Shown here: piece after piece, positions 10,515-21,109 of the stretch
Position numbering within the stretch: the stretch's first letter is position 1
Layout: each line of letters starts with the position of its first letter
Assembly: GCF_019393635.1 (NCBI RefSeq)
Contig: NC_057867.1
Location: forward strand, 67,149,492 to 67,213,491
DNA: 64,000 nucleotides
Direction of reading: 5' to 3'
Source: Dromiciops gliroides
Taxonomy: Eukaryota > Chordata > Mammalia > Microbiotheria > Microbiotheriidae
Program-made: the position numbers and the translations under genes
The notes under the pieces: generated by a model
Seen by the model: the letters and a program-made list of their open reading frames with translations, nothing else
Database searches by the model: none
What the model was told of the DNA's origin: nothing

Positions 10515-10791
10515 ATGGGCAGCTAGGTGGCACAGTAGATAGAGCATTGACCCTGGAGTCAGGAGGACCTGAGTTCAAATCTGGCCTCCGACACTTAACC
10601 CTGCTGATTGCCTCAAAACATCTGGAACCATCCAGTCATCCTGATGTATATCTTGCCACTGGACCCAGGTGGCTCTGGAGGAAGGAGTGAGGCTGGTGAC
10701 TTTGCTCAGCCCTCCCTCACTTAAATCCAATTCATTGCATGTCATGACATCTATTATGGTCCTCTTCAAGAATGAAGGACAAACAACTCCT
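10515..10791 (+). mobile_element. Long SINE with CORE-like head and unique 3' tail
   Basis: Head matches the WSINE1-like group (GGGCAGCTAGGTGGCACAGT, GAGTTCAAATCTGGCC). The 3' half is different: GCCACTGGACCCAGGTGGCT and GTCCTCTTCAAGAATGAAGG. A 9-bp target duplication ATAATAACA lies at 10506-10514 and 10792-10800. A second, longer subfamily of the same tRNA-headed SINE lineage. Confidence 0.8.
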
Positions 10792-10865
10792 ATAATAACA
10801 GCTCATGTTTTTTATCACAGTGACAGAGTTAGGGCTTCTGAGTTCTCTCTTTCTTTGTATGTGGG

Positions 10866-10868
<3 letters not shown>

Positions 10869-10921
<53 letters not shown>

Positions 10922-10988
10922 ATGTATGTGTATCCTATATATATAATCCCACATATATTCCATATTTATCTATCTATCTATCTATATC

Positions 10989-11041
<53 letters not shown>
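10869..11041. repeat. Compound (AT)n-(CTAT)n-(CT)n-(CA)n microsatellite
   Basis: TA run at about 10869-10913, ATCT units near 10965-10985, CT run and then CA run to 11041. Confidence 0.95.
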
Positions 11042-11329
11042 TATGGGACTTGGTGACCTTTGATCCTGTCACTTGCATACTGGGGGGGGGTCACAGGGAT
11101 CATTATTTCTACTCTCTGTATGAGGAAGCTGAGATTCCCAGGGACCTGTGAGCCAGCCAATATTATCCTGGCCTCCTCCTCTGCCCCCCGCCCCCGCCTC
11201 TACAAACCTATCTCTTATAGCACTCTAATGGAAGAAAGGAGAAAGAACAAACATTTGGGGACTTTTGGAAGTGAGGAATTTCCAGTGCAATGGCATTAGG
11301 AGCCAAGAAAGGTGAGAAAGGAGAGGTGG

Positions 11330-11520
11330 CGGCTGTCATGGAAGGGGCTCTGGCCTGGGAGGCAGCCACCTTGGACTGCAACCTCAGCTCAGCTCTCAAC
11401 AAGCTGTGTGACTTTGGATGATTTGTGCAGCAATCAATCAATGAGTATTTCTTTAAGCCCTTACTAATGTGATCAGTTTCCTCACCTCTAAAATGAGGGA
11501 GTCAGAGAAGGTGTTCTCTG
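11330..11520 (+). repeat. MIR SINE with internal insertion
   Basis: MIR head (GAAGGGGCTCTGGCCTGGGA) and core (CAAGCTGTGTGACTTTGG). A roughly 45-base CAATCAATCAATGAGTATTT piece interrupts it, and then the MIR 3' half TCAGTTTCCTCACCTCTAAA resumes. Confidence 0.65.
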
Positions 11521-11724
11521 GGTACTCTGCAAACTTGACAAATTACAAGTCTCTACAAGGTGGTTTATTTTCTAATAGTATTCTAAGCAGACGAAGGCCC
11601 AATTTCTTTGATTTCTCTAAAGCTTGCTCCAGGCAGACTTGGTGGCCTATGAGTGTCCCCAAATGCTTCTGAATTAATCAATTTCCTGAATTTTCATCAA
11701 TAAGCAATGATCTGATTATATAGA

Positions 11725-11850
11725 TTTAGACTTAGAGCTAGAAAGAACCTTAGAAGTTATCAGGTTCAACACCTTCATTTTATAGATGAGGAAACTGAGG
11801 CATAGAAACGTTAAAGGACTTGCTCAAGGTCTTCCCATACATTCTGGTGA
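11725..11850 (-). repeat. MIR fragment
   Basis: TTTATAGATGAGGAAACTGA and AGGACTTGCTCAAGGTC on the plus strand, i.e. antisense MIR 3' half. Confidence 0.7.
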
Positions 11851-11959
11851 GTGTGGGTTGATATTACCTTTACCTTGGCAAAGGTAGAGCAGGTAGAATA
11901 GATTCTGATCTATAAGGTTTTTGGCCAGAAGTAATTCATGGATGGAAAAATGTTGAGGC

Positions 11960-12447
11960 GAGATAGAGGCAGGTCCAAGATGGCAGAGGAAAGGAAGTGA
12001 GCTCTCCAACTCATGACAGATCGCGCCAAAAAATCTCCAAATAATGCCATAGGACAATGCCTGGGGCAGCAAAACCCATAGAAGAATGTGCTGAAATCAT
12101 CTTCTAACCAAGAATGGCTTGGAAGGTCAGAAGGAGGGAGCTACTTTGCTGAGACAGAAGGGGAGCCCAACCCCACAGTCACCCTGACACAGATCCAGTC
12201 CCAGGAAGGCTTCACCAGAGAAGGAGACCCCCAGAGCCTCTGAATCAGCTGAAGTGCCAGTGTCGTCTGGAACTAAGCTCATGGTCTGGTGAGAGGCTGA
12301 GCCCTTGGCAGGGGGGAGATTACAGGGGTCTATGCTGGTGCTGAGGCAGAACTTGGGTTTTTCACCCCAGCTGGGAACCAGGAGGTAGGCTTGAGTAGCA
12401 GTGGCCCAGGTCAGGGAGGGGCACAGGCTCCTCGGAGCTGACAACCA
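11960..12447 (+). mobile_element. Free-standing L1 5'UTR retrocopy
   Basis: 488 bases that begin like a marsupial L1 5'UTR (CAGGTCCAAGATGGCAGAGG, with the YY1-type CAAGATGG box) and end in a short A run without any ORF1. An exact 14-bp duplication AAAAATGTTGAGGC flanks it at 11946-11959 and 12448-12461, so it entered as one retroposition event. A prematurely polyadenylated L1 transcript is the simplest source. Confidence 0.75.
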
Positions 12448-12644
12448 AAAAATGTTGAGGCCCATTACATTAGACAAAGAGGCTAAATTCTGGCCCAAGC
12501 TGCTTTTCTCTTAGGCGAGTAAGTGAGAGTCAAATCACTTCTTCACAGAGTTCAGGTTCTAATAGCAGACTTGTACATGTTGCTGAAAGCCCAGTAGACC
12601 TAGCTTTAGGCAGAACCACCACAAATAAGAGTCAGACATTTATA

Positions 12645-12880
12645 ATAATTTAGTGTCGTGGATAGAATGCTGGACTTGAAATCGGGAAGCCCTAGGTTTT
12701 GAATCTTGTTTCGGATACTTAGTTATGTGATCTTAGGAAAGTCACTATTTCTCGGCCTCAGTTTCCTTACTTGTAAAATGGGGATAATGATGGCATCTCC
12801 CTCACAGGTTTATTGGAGGATCAAATGAGATCCAGTGTGTAAATTGCTTGTAAATCTTAAAATAGTGTGAGCTATTAATA
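12645..12880 (+). repeat. MIR SINE, nearly full length
   Basis: Complete order from GTGGATAGAATGCTGGACTT through TCAGTTTCCTTACTTGTAAA to GTGTGAGCTATTA at the 3' end. Confidence 0.85.
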
Positions 12881-13194
12881 TCCAGAGTGACTCCCTCTTC
12901 CATTTGGATTCTTTGCTGAACATACTTCATGATAGTGGCAAATACCTTTGACTAGCATACATCTCCATATTTTCTGCCTTCCTTGATACTGACCTGCTCC
13001 ATTAATATGCCAATATATTTCCTTTAACTGTCAAAAATGTTTAGTTATTTTTTTTCATCCCTTTCTATTTTTGAAGTTGCAAAGGACAAGAATTCAATAG
13101 TTTACAGTTTGGGAAATGACAGTGGTTTTGGCCACCCCCAATCTGGTTCCTGAAGCAAAGGCTCATCTTTCTTTTAGAATCAGTATTCTTCATT

Positions 13195-13590
13195 TGATGC
13201 TTTAAGGCTACAAGTAATGTAGCTGCAGGTCACTCAGAGGACAGTGAAGTACATGGGCATGAACAGGTTGTAACACATTCCCATCAAAGTTACAGAAGAG
13301 AGGGTGTGAAAGATGTCACTAGAGAGAAAAGGAAGTGAGACAATCATATAGCGAGAGTGAGGGATGAACAATGGCCAAGTTTGAATGTGATGTCCCATAG
13401 AAGATTTGTGGGAAGTCGTGGACAAGGGTCACACAGAATGAGAAGGTTGTGGTCTGTACCACTGAAGGGAATCCCCACACTGAGATTCCAAAGGCATTAA
13501 AATATGTCTGCCAGAGGTCCACAGCTTTCTTTTCTTCCTTGAGTTGATTTATTTTGGCTTTACGAATTGGAGCTTCCTTGCTAGTCTACT
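13195..13590 (-). pseudogene. Unidentified coding-like remnant, probable processed pseudogene
   Basis: On the minus strand a frame without stops runs from about 13588 to 13320 and includes the stretch KINQLKEEKKAVDLWQTYF followed by FGISVWGFPSVV. A different frame then continues it with IQTWPLFIPHSRYM and MYFTVL before a stop. The charged-helix then hydrophobic pattern looks like membrane-protein sequence, and the frame change suggests decay. I do not recognise the parent protein. No introns, poly(A) tail or target duplication were established, so a chance open frame is not excluded. Confidence 0.4.
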
Positions 13591-13599
13591 ACAAGGCTA

Positions 13600-14068
13600 G
13601 AAACCCCAAATGTCATCTCTGGGTCTTCTGTCTCCTTTGTTTCCCATCTCCAGGCTCAGTTGTCCAACTTTACCATGCTCATTTGCTTGGCTCTGCTTTA
13701 GCACTTGTTATCTGATTGGCTCCTTTGGCTCAGTGCAGGCAGGCATTCAAGAAGTGTGCTTCTTGGTCTGCTTCCTTTGGATAAGGTGTCCTGTAATAGG
13801 TCAACCTTACTACAGCAAGCATCTCATTAATGGTGGAGGATCAGCCTGGTTAGTGAGCTTGGGACAGGGGGAGAAGCCAGAGAACACAGTAGACCTCGGA
13901 GAGTCCTTGGCTAGAAGAAGCACTGGGTGCCCCTTAAAGTGCTAGAGAAACATGAGTGGTCATTGCTGTTATAATGACACAGTGCTTTATACACATTGGG
14001 AGTTGCTTCAAAAGAGCTAAAGTGTTGGCAGGGGGGCTTAGAGAAAAAGAAAGTGAGTGGGCCTCCAG
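13600..14068. other. No gene or repeat recognised
   Basis: Moderately pyrimidine-rich start and mixed sequence; a 111-codon open frame here has no coding character. Confidence 0.45.
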
Positions 14069-14069
14069 A

Positions 14070-14345
14070 GTCCATCTTAGGGACAGGGCACCGTGACCAG
14101 CTAACTCTGGACCCCTAGGCATCCTGGGAGGCTAGAGAGAAGTGGAATTCACTCAAGGGACCCAACTGCCTTGCCCTGACTTCCTGAGACTAACACCCTG
14201 AGTCCCCAGACAATATCTCTCCCTTGAGGATCCTCTCTCCCATCACCCTCTCCCCCCCAACCCCCTGTCGTTATAATAAACTGCACATCCCGCTGTGGGA
14301 TTCTCTCTGAACCACTGAAATCCAGGCTGGGGACTTTTCAGGCGT
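14070..14345. repeat. Unassigned repeat block, LTR-like 3' part
   Basis: Starts with CCATCTTAGGGACAGGGCAC and CTCTGGACCCCTAGGCA, which recurs about 1 kb to the right at 15088 (CCATCTTAGGGAGAGGG, CTCTGGACCCCGAGGCA). Further on, an AATAAA followed by GGGATTCTCTCTGAACCACT resembles the poly(A)/U5 part of a long terminal repeat. Family not determined. Confidence 0.35.
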
Positions 14346-14944
14346 CATTGTCTTCTTCTTTTTAAATATTGTACACACGAATTTTTCTAGTCCCTTAAAA
14401 GCCCCAAGTGGAACTGTCCTGCCTTAGGGCTCTCAGCCAGTCCCAAGAACTCGATTTAGGGCAAAGGGCAACTTTTTTTGCGGGACCGTGGAATGTGAGC
14501 TGAGCAGTCTCTCTATCCTCTGGCTTAGTCCTCTCTTAGAAAAAGTCACTTTGACTTTGGAATTTTGTTCCCACAGGATTGGATGAGAAAGTGTCTTTTG
14601 AACATTTCTCAAAATATCCATCTGTTAGCAATGAGTCTAAATTTGGGGAGCTGACATTACTGTCAATCCTCTGGTGGAGAAAAGCAAATGAAACACACCC
14701 TCTTCTGGTGGAAAAAGGGCCTCACCAATGCAGGGGCTATCAGTTGGTTCAATATTGACACAACAAGGGGATATTTCTGACCAAGAGCAAGGAGATGAGT
14801 GAAAAACACACACTGAACTTAGTTTAAGCTAGGAGGAATTGGTGAAAAAAATTAGAGAAAGGGGAACATAGAGTTTATTTTGAGGTCAGTTTTTCTGCTT
14901 TTAAAAAATATAATAACCTTTTGGAAGCCAAGACATGGGGGTGG

Positions 14945-15065
14945 GGCGGCACAGCTCAATGGAAAGAGCCTGTGGTTCAGAGGCAAGGGACCTGCTAGAT
15001 GACCTTGGGCAAGTTATTTGATCTCGAAGGGTCTCTCAGTTTCCTCATGTGTAAAATAAAGGGGT
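14945..15065 (+). repeat. MIR SINE
   Basis: GGCACAGCTCAATGGAAAGA, GATGACCTTGGGCAAGTTAT and CAGTTTCCTCATGTG in order. Confidence 0.75.
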
Positions 15066-15084
15066 TAAAGAGGTCAGTATGTCC

Positions 15085-15240
15085 TCCATGCCATCTTAGG
15101 GAGAGGGTACCCTAACCACTTCACTCTGGACCCCGAGGCAGGCTGGCAGGCTGGCAGGCTGGCAGGCTGGCAGGCTGGCAGGCTGGAGTGGAGGACCACT
15201 TGCCTTGGCCAGATTCCACACTCACCAGGCAGGACAATCC
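15085..15240. repeat. Related block with (GGCTGGCA)n minisatellite
   Basis: Second copy of the block seen at 14070. Within it an 8-bp unit GGCTGGCA is repeated about six times without change at 15137-15184. The expansion sits exactly where the 14070 copy reads AGGCATCCTGGGAGGCTAG, so it arose after the copies diverged. Confidence 0.7.
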
Positions 15241-15594
15241 CACTAGGACTTTGGAAACTAGAATCTAGTTTACTTTTTTCAAAACTAGGCTGAAAACCAC
15301 CCCAACTCCCAGATCTCCTTGCTTCCAATACAATCCTACAATGAGATTTATGGTTTGTTAGAATGATGGGAAAGATACTGGTAGGGAGAAACCTCAAGGG
15401 AGATGTTAACATCTCTGTGCTCCAGAGGGACCACTGAAACCACAGGCCCAGGAGACCACTTGGTGAGCATGGAATCAGGGCACGGATATATGGTCTTTTG
15501 AATGAGCCTCTAGTATTCATTCCAGCTCTGGGTCCATGAATCACCCGAGGCTTGCTCAAGTCACAGAGCTAAGCAATAACTGATAACTGGAGAA

Positions 15595-15905
15595 ATCCAG
15601 TCAACAAGTGTTTATTAAATGCCTCTTCTGTGCAAAGCCCTATGCTAGGGCCATGGGGACCAAAAGACAAGAACAAAGCAAACAGACCCTGCCTTCAAGT
15701 GACTAACATTCTACTGGGAGGGCACAACATGTGTAGATTTAAGGCCAACTCAAGAGGGAGAGAATACTACCACCTGGGTTCAGCAGGAAGGGTTTCATGG
15801 AGGAGGTGGCAGCTGAGTTGGGCCTTGAAGGAAGATGACTGCTATGAGGTGATGAGGAGGAAGGCAGGACATTCCTGGCCTGGATGCTGCTGTGCATGGA
15901 GGCTA
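15595..15905 (-). repeat. Old interspersed repeat with L2-type terminus
   Basis: Opens with CAACAAGTGTTTATTAAATG and continues with CCATGGGGACCAAAAGACAA, CATTCTACTGGGAGGGCACA and GGCCTTGAAGGAAGATGA. The same order occurs at 41745/44811, 46800 and 62095, so it is one family. The terminus resembles reversed L2 3' sequence; exact family not assigned. Confidence 0.55.
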
Positions 15906-16114
15906 GAGATGCTGTGCTGAGGACTCCTTCAGTTCAAGGCTCCTGGCTGCAGTAAACATTATTTGGACATAGGAGGTTTTGTTTAAAGCCCATTAGGAGA
16001 ATTAATTTGGCATGAGATAGTGTGTCTCATTGAGCAAGGCACATAAAGAGATCTGCCTGTTCTTCTTCCTCTTCCTCCTCTTTTGTTGTTGTTTCAGTCA
16101 CTGACCTTTGGAGG

Positions 16115-16790
16115 TGTGAAAAGCAGAATGGGCTTGAAGCCAAAATGCTGGGCTTTGTGACCCTGTACAAAGTAATGAACTCCTTTGAGTCTCAGTTTCC
16201 TCATCTATAAAATGGACCTAACAGTCCATTCTCCAGGGCTGTGAAGTTCAAGTAAGATCATGTGGATAAAGTTTTAGAAAAACAGGTGAGCGATTATGAT
16301 TTCAGTGTATTTCAGGCAGCGTGGTATGGTGGAAAGAAGCCAGGAAAACCGACATTCAAACCCTGCCAATGACACTAGCTGTGTGATTCTGGGCAAGTTC
16401 CTTAGCCTCTCAGTGGAATCTGTGTTGGCATCTGTGTTGGCAGAGGGAACATCCCCACCAACAGGATTTGAGATAATTCCAGTATAGTATTTAGCTGTAA
16501 TTCAGGAAAACAAGTAATTACTAGAAGGCCAAGGATGGTGTCCTTTCTTACTCATTTCCCCCTCAAGTAAAATCATCAATCAATCAAACTGATAGTTGGA
16601 TTGCGATATATAGTGGGTGAAACTGAGGTCAGTGGCTGCATCCAAGCCATAAGCTTCTTGAGGAAGAATGTCCTGGGCTAGGGATCAAAGGACCTGGGTT
16701 CAAATCCTGTTTCTGCCATCCCTTAGCTTTCTGACCTTGGAAAAGTGTCAGATTCCTTATCTATAAGACAAGGGGGGTGGGCTATGTTCT
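16115..16790 (+). repeat. Three MIR copies in tandem
   Basis: 16115-16285 (TCTCAGTTTCCTCATCTATA), 16315-16480 (CGTGGTATGGTGGAAAGAAG, TGGGCAAGTTCCTTAGC) and 16665-16790 (GACCTGGGTTCAAATCCTG). All are sense; they look like independent old insertions. Confidence 0.7.
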
Positions 16791-16974
16791 TTCTGGTTGA
16801 GAATTTCTTCTGTTTTTTCCTCTTTCATATTCACCCCTCTCTTCCCCCCAATTCATCTCTCCCCTACAATGGCTAGGACTGTGCTCTGGAGTCATTCACA
16901 ATCGATGCTCTTGGCTGACCCATGGCTAATGAGGATGGTGTCAGAACAGCAAATGAGGGGAGGTTTGCACTTAA

Positions 16975-17240
16975 GCCAAGTATTTTAGGGCTGGAAGGAA
17001 GTTTAGGTCTCTTCCCTGCCCTTTTGTTAGATGGGAAAAAAGGCCCAAATCAGGTAGGATGGTGGTTAGTGGCAGAGCTGGGACTAGATCTCCTACCTTC
17101 TGCCTCCTGGTCTGGTGTTCTTTACCCTTTTCACCTCTGAGCCCTGTTAGCTTCTACATCTGTAAAAACAGGAGTCCTGCCAACCCTTACAGAGTCACTG
17201 GGAGAAAAACACTTTGCAAACTATAAAGCAGCATTATTTC
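16975..17240. repeat. MIR fragments
   Basis: 16975-17120 is antisense (GGCAGAGCTGGGACTAGATC). 17155-17240 is a sense 3' end (ACACTTTGCAAACTATAAAG). Confidence 0.6.
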
Positions 17241-17244
17241 CAGA

Positions 17245-17567
17245 AAGCTCTCATTCATTATGCTTCATTTCACTCCCTGAGCTCAGTCCACACTTCTTCC
17301 ATAGCCTCCTTGCCAACCGCCAATGGCCAACGGCCTTGACTCCCCTTCCCCACTCTTCAGGGATGGAAGGGTGACCTTCAAATTGCCTCTGTCATTCTTC
17401 CTGGATGGGATGTGCCAATCTCCTCCTCAGTGACCTTATTTACCATCCCAGTAACTAAGTGACCCTCCCAAGAATGTAAGCTCCTAGGAGGTAAGAACTG
17501 TCTTTGGTTTGATTTGTGTCCCCAGCGCTTCACACCGTGTTTGGCACACAGAGCTTAATAGACTTTC
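17245..17567 (+). repeat. L2 LINE 3' end
   Basis: GAATGTAAGCTCCTAGGAGG, TTGTGTCCCCAGCGCTTCAC and GTTTGGCACACAGAGCTTAA are the standard L2 3' order. Confidence 0.85.
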
Positions 17568-17638
17568 ACTCACTCACTCACTCACTCACTCACTCACTCA
17601 CTCACTCACTCACTCACTCACTCACTCACTCACTCATT
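17568..17638. repeat. (ACTC)n microsatellite on an L2 tail
   Basis: About seventeen near-perfect ACTC units that begin immediately where the L2 3' end stops, so the array probably grew from the L2 terminal repeat. Confidence 0.95.
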
Positions 17639-17732
17639 CAGCAGAGAAATGCATCTTGTTGTGGTGATTTCTAACATGCTGCCTCCCATCCAGACACATT
17701 ATCTTGACCTGCCTTAAGACCCATGACTGAGA

Positions 17733-17899
17733 CTTTTTTTTTGGTTTTGCTGGGCAATGAGGGTTAAGTGACTTGCCCAGGGTCACACAGCTAGTAAGTG
17801 TCAAGTGTCTGAGGCCAGATTTGAACTCAGGTACTCCTGACTCCAGGGCCGGTGCTCTATCCACTATGCCACCTAGCTGCCCCCCACTCCCCCCCACCC
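17733..17899 (-). mobile_element. WSINE1-like SINE
   Basis: Reverse-oriented full copy (TTAAGTGACTTGCCCAGGGT to CCACCTAGCTGCC). TGACTGAGA is duplicated at 17724-17732 and 17900-17908. Confidence 0.88.
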
Positions 17900-17924
17900 T
17901 GACTGAGATTTTGAAGAAGGTTGG

Positions 17925-18160
17925 CTGGAGTTGTTGCTCCAGTTAGTTTTATGCAACTCCAAGACTCAGTTTTTAGCCTTCAACTTTCCTCTCTCCATAC
18001 TCCCTTGGAGCTCTTTTCCCCTATCCTGGCTCTATGTAGCTGCTTCTTCAAATCAACATCTGTGGTTCTAAATGTACATCTGCTGACCTCCAGACCCATC
18101 ATTTCCTGCTGTATATTTCCATACAGATGACCTGGTGTCATTTGAAACTCAACATGAAAT
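17925..18160 (+). repeat. L2 LINE ORF2 fragment
   Basis: CTGCTGACCTCCAGACCCAT and TTTGAAACTCAACATGAAAT match the L2 ORF2 region between the reverse-transcriptase core and the 3'UTR. Confidence 0.55.
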
Positions 18161-18765
18161 GCTCTGTAAGTTGTAAGCTTTTACCAAGTCAGAAAACAAC
18201 TTGAATGTGGGGAATAAGGAAAGGGGCTAGGAGTCAGTGCAGAAAGACTAGATAGTATTATGTAGCAAGAGAATGGCATAAAGCAGAAGTTCTTCTTCCT
18301 GTGGGCAGATCTCAGGGAGTCCAAGAACTTGGATAGGAAAAACGATCTTTATTTGGGCTACCTCTAACAGAAAGTTAGCATTTCTTTCAATGATGAAATG
18401 TAGACAACAAACAACAGTAGAATTAGCAGATGGTTAGTGAAAATAAAGATGTAATTCTCTTTCTGTCCGAGTTCACAGACTCCCTGAAATTCATCAGTAG
18501 AAACCATAGATATTTTCAGATCCCATTAGAATTGTTGTAGATATCCTGAAAGAGATTTATGTTCACCACTGTTTGGAACTCATTATAGTTCTTAGACCTG
18601 CTGCTGGACGGAAGTCGTTTTGTCTACCCAGCAAGCTCTGCCAGCCTTCCAAAAAAGGGTCTGTGATCAAAAAAGGGTAAGAAAACCTTTGTCTAAGGGA
18701 TAGATGATTTCATTCATTCGTTTAACAAAGATTTCAGGGCCCCTGTGAGCGAGGTGCTGGCCTGG
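18161..18765. other. No gene recognised
   Basis: Only a short ATTTCATTCATTCGTTTAAC at about 18706, resembling a reversed L2 terminus, can be named. Confidence 0.45.
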
Positions 18766-18769
18766 CTAT

Positions 18770-19085
18770 CCCCAAAGCCCAGAATGCTCCCCCCTCCTCA
18801 CCTCTGCCTTTTGGATTCCTTCCACATTCAGCTCAAAGACCCCTTTCTGCAAGAGGCCTTTCCAGGTCCCTCTTCCCTCCCCCACACAACTCCTGGTGCC
18901 TTCTCTCGGAAATGATCTCCCATTTGTACTGTCTAGGTCCTGCACTCACACACCTGTTAGTATGTCATCTCCCCCCTCAATACTCTTTCAGGGTATATTT
19001 GCCTTTCTTTGTATCCCCACAACTGAGCATGATACATGCCACGTTAAGTACTTAGTAAATGCTTTTTGATTGATTGATTGACATC
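18770..19085 (+). repeat. L2 LINE 3' end
   Basis: TTCCACATTCAGCTCAAAGA, GCAAGAGGCCTTTCCAGGTC and a GTAAATGCTTTTTGATTGAT terminus. Confidence 0.9.
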
Positions 19086-19137
19086 TATAGGGGGGGAGTT
19101 ATGGAGAACTCTGAAAAGAGTTTAAAATGAATTTTTA

Positions 19138-19300
19138 TTTTGTTTTTTTGTTTGTTTGTTTTTACAGGGCAATGAGGGTTAAGTGACTTGCCCAGGGTCA
19201 CACAGCTAGTTAAGTGTCAAGTGTCTGAGGCTGGATTTGAACTCAGGTCCTCCTGAATCCAAGACCAGTGCTTTATCCACTGCGCCATCTAGCTGCCCCC
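19138..19300 (-). mobile_element. WSINE1-like SINE
   Basis: Full reverse copy with a perfect 15-bp duplication TAAAATGAATTTTTA at 19123-19137 and 19301-19315. Confidence 0.93.
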
Positions 19301-19315
19301 TAAAATGAATTTTTA

Positions 19316-19840
19316 AAAGAAGACTAAGGAGATGGGTCCTGGAGAGGATTAGATGTCTTTGATATGTAGAAGACACTGGAGAATTATACTTAGAAGGAAG
19401 AGAGCAAAGGAGACAGAGTCCTGGATTTAGAAAGGATGAGTATAAGCTGGAGAAATCATGGCAAGGGTGATGGTGGATGTGGGCTACCAGGGCTAGATAA
19501 GAGTTGGAGGCCTATATGAAATCCACAGACCCAGGATGTGGCTGTCTGATAGCAACCCCTCGGGGAGGCTGATGCCTATTTCTGTATCTGAGGCTGCAGC
19601 TCAGTGGTGGATGAAAGGCATGGCTCGGCACGGCACTATGTCTTAGCTTCACATGCCATCTGACCACCCACCTAGGCCACCTCACCATCTTCCTGTCCAT
19701 GGGGATGATTGGCTCTTCCCGACCTGGACCAGACATTAGCCTTGCACCTCTATATGCAGATTTTCCTGAGCCTGTGCTCTCTGAGTCTAGTTCTGAGGGA
19801 AATTCACTGATTTCTTTTTGGAGCTCCTGTCCTAGGGTCC
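19316..19840. other. No gene or repeat recognised
   Basis: Contains GAGATGGGTCCTGGAGAGGA and other unassigned sequence; open frames here lack coding character. Confidence 0.45.
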
Positions 19841-19844
19841 CCGC

Positions 19845-20130
19845 CAGTCAATCAATCACTCCAACTAGCCCACTTAGCCCACTATATCTACTGACTGACC
19901 CTGGGCACCAACTCATGCTTCAGTTCTACACTGATTCCCATGGCCATGTCTCCATTGACTTGCCCTCCTTGGTTATCATTCTCCTTTATGTGTTGTCCTT
20001 CCTTATTAGAATGTAAGCTCTTTGAGAACAGGGGATGTTTGTCTGTCTCTCATATCTCCATCACTAGTATTCAACACAATACCTGATACATAGTAAGCAA
20101 CAATTGCTTTTTCATTCATTCTGGTTTGGG
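19845..20130 (+). repeat. L2 LINE 3' end
   Basis: TTAGAATGTAAGCTCTTTGA, GAACAGGGGATGTTTGTCTG and CCTGATACATAGTAAGCAAC. Confidence 0.85.
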
Positions 20131-20134
20131 ATTC

Positions 20135-20625
20135 AAAGGACCTTACTTTGAATACTGCCCCTATTACTAATAACCTTTGTCAGTTAACTTTTCTAAGCCT
20201 CAGTTTCCTCTTCTGTAAAATGGGAGAGGGAGGCTGGACTAAATGTTCTCTTGGCTTCCTTATAGAAATTTGAAATTGTTGAACCTAGGTATTGCTCAGG
20301 AGAGCCTGAGACTTTAAAGCTGAAACAGTGTGGAATGTTCCTAGAACTGAAAAATGTACAAACCATTGGATGGCCTCAGTAGTGAAACCAAACTGATTAT
20401 TTAATGGCAAATGATTAGTAGCTCACACTTCCCTCACATAAGTGGGATCAGAGAATGTGGAGCTGAAAAAGATCATTGTTCAATGTCCTAATTTTCTACA
20501 GAGGCCCAGAGAGGGATGTGACTTACGCAAGGTGATGTGGAGATTTGAACCCAGGGCCGGGTTTCTAAAAGCGACTTTAGCCCTTACTAAAGCCCTTGCT
20601 ACTACGTTACCTTAGCTCCTAAAAG
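20135..20625. repeat. MIR copies, plus then minus
   Basis: 20135-20285 is sense (CCTCAGTTTCCTCTTCTGTA). 20440-20625 is antisense (GAGGCCCAGAGAGGGATGTG, GATTTGAACCCAGGGC). Confidence 0.7.
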
Positions 20626-20719
20626 CCGGCCTGCCCCCATGTGCTAGGCTATTACAGACAAAGCTGTGGAAGTTAGGATATAGCCAAGGAGAAGAGTATG
20701 GGAGGTTTGCTGGAAAGAA

Positions 20720-21100
20720 AACAATGCAGCAGCCTTCAGAACCTGACCTGAGCTTATCTAAGCCAGTCCTATCCACCCAGTACTCTGCCATGTTCTATGT
20801 CTTGTTATTCCTTCTATCTGCCTCGCTGTGGCCTTGCCCAGGTCGTCTGTACCCTGACTTCTTAGAACCTTTAGCTTCCTTCCAGACTCACCTCCTGTGG
20901 GAAGCTTTGTCTCCTCTCTCTAGTTTTGACTTCTTTCTCCCTCCTCAATTTATTTCCTTTTCTGTTTACATGGGCCATCTCTCAGAAGAATGTCAGCTCT
21001 TTGAAGTCAGGGACTACTTATTTTTTTGTTTTTGTATCCTCAGAACCCAGCACAGTGACTGGCATGCAGGAGGCACTCAATAAATGCTGGTCAAAGTGAA
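20720..21100 (+). repeat. L2 LINE 3' end
   Basis: Long continuous match to L2 order: TATCTGCCTCGCTGTGGCCT, AATGTCAGCTCTTTGAAGTC, CTCAATAAATGCTGGTCAAA. Confidence 0.9.
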
Positions 21101-21109
21101 TGACATTTC

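Noticed and set aside
17568-17638. CRISPR-like regular repetition
   Set aside because: A simple tetranucleotide array with no spacers, in a vertebrate genome.
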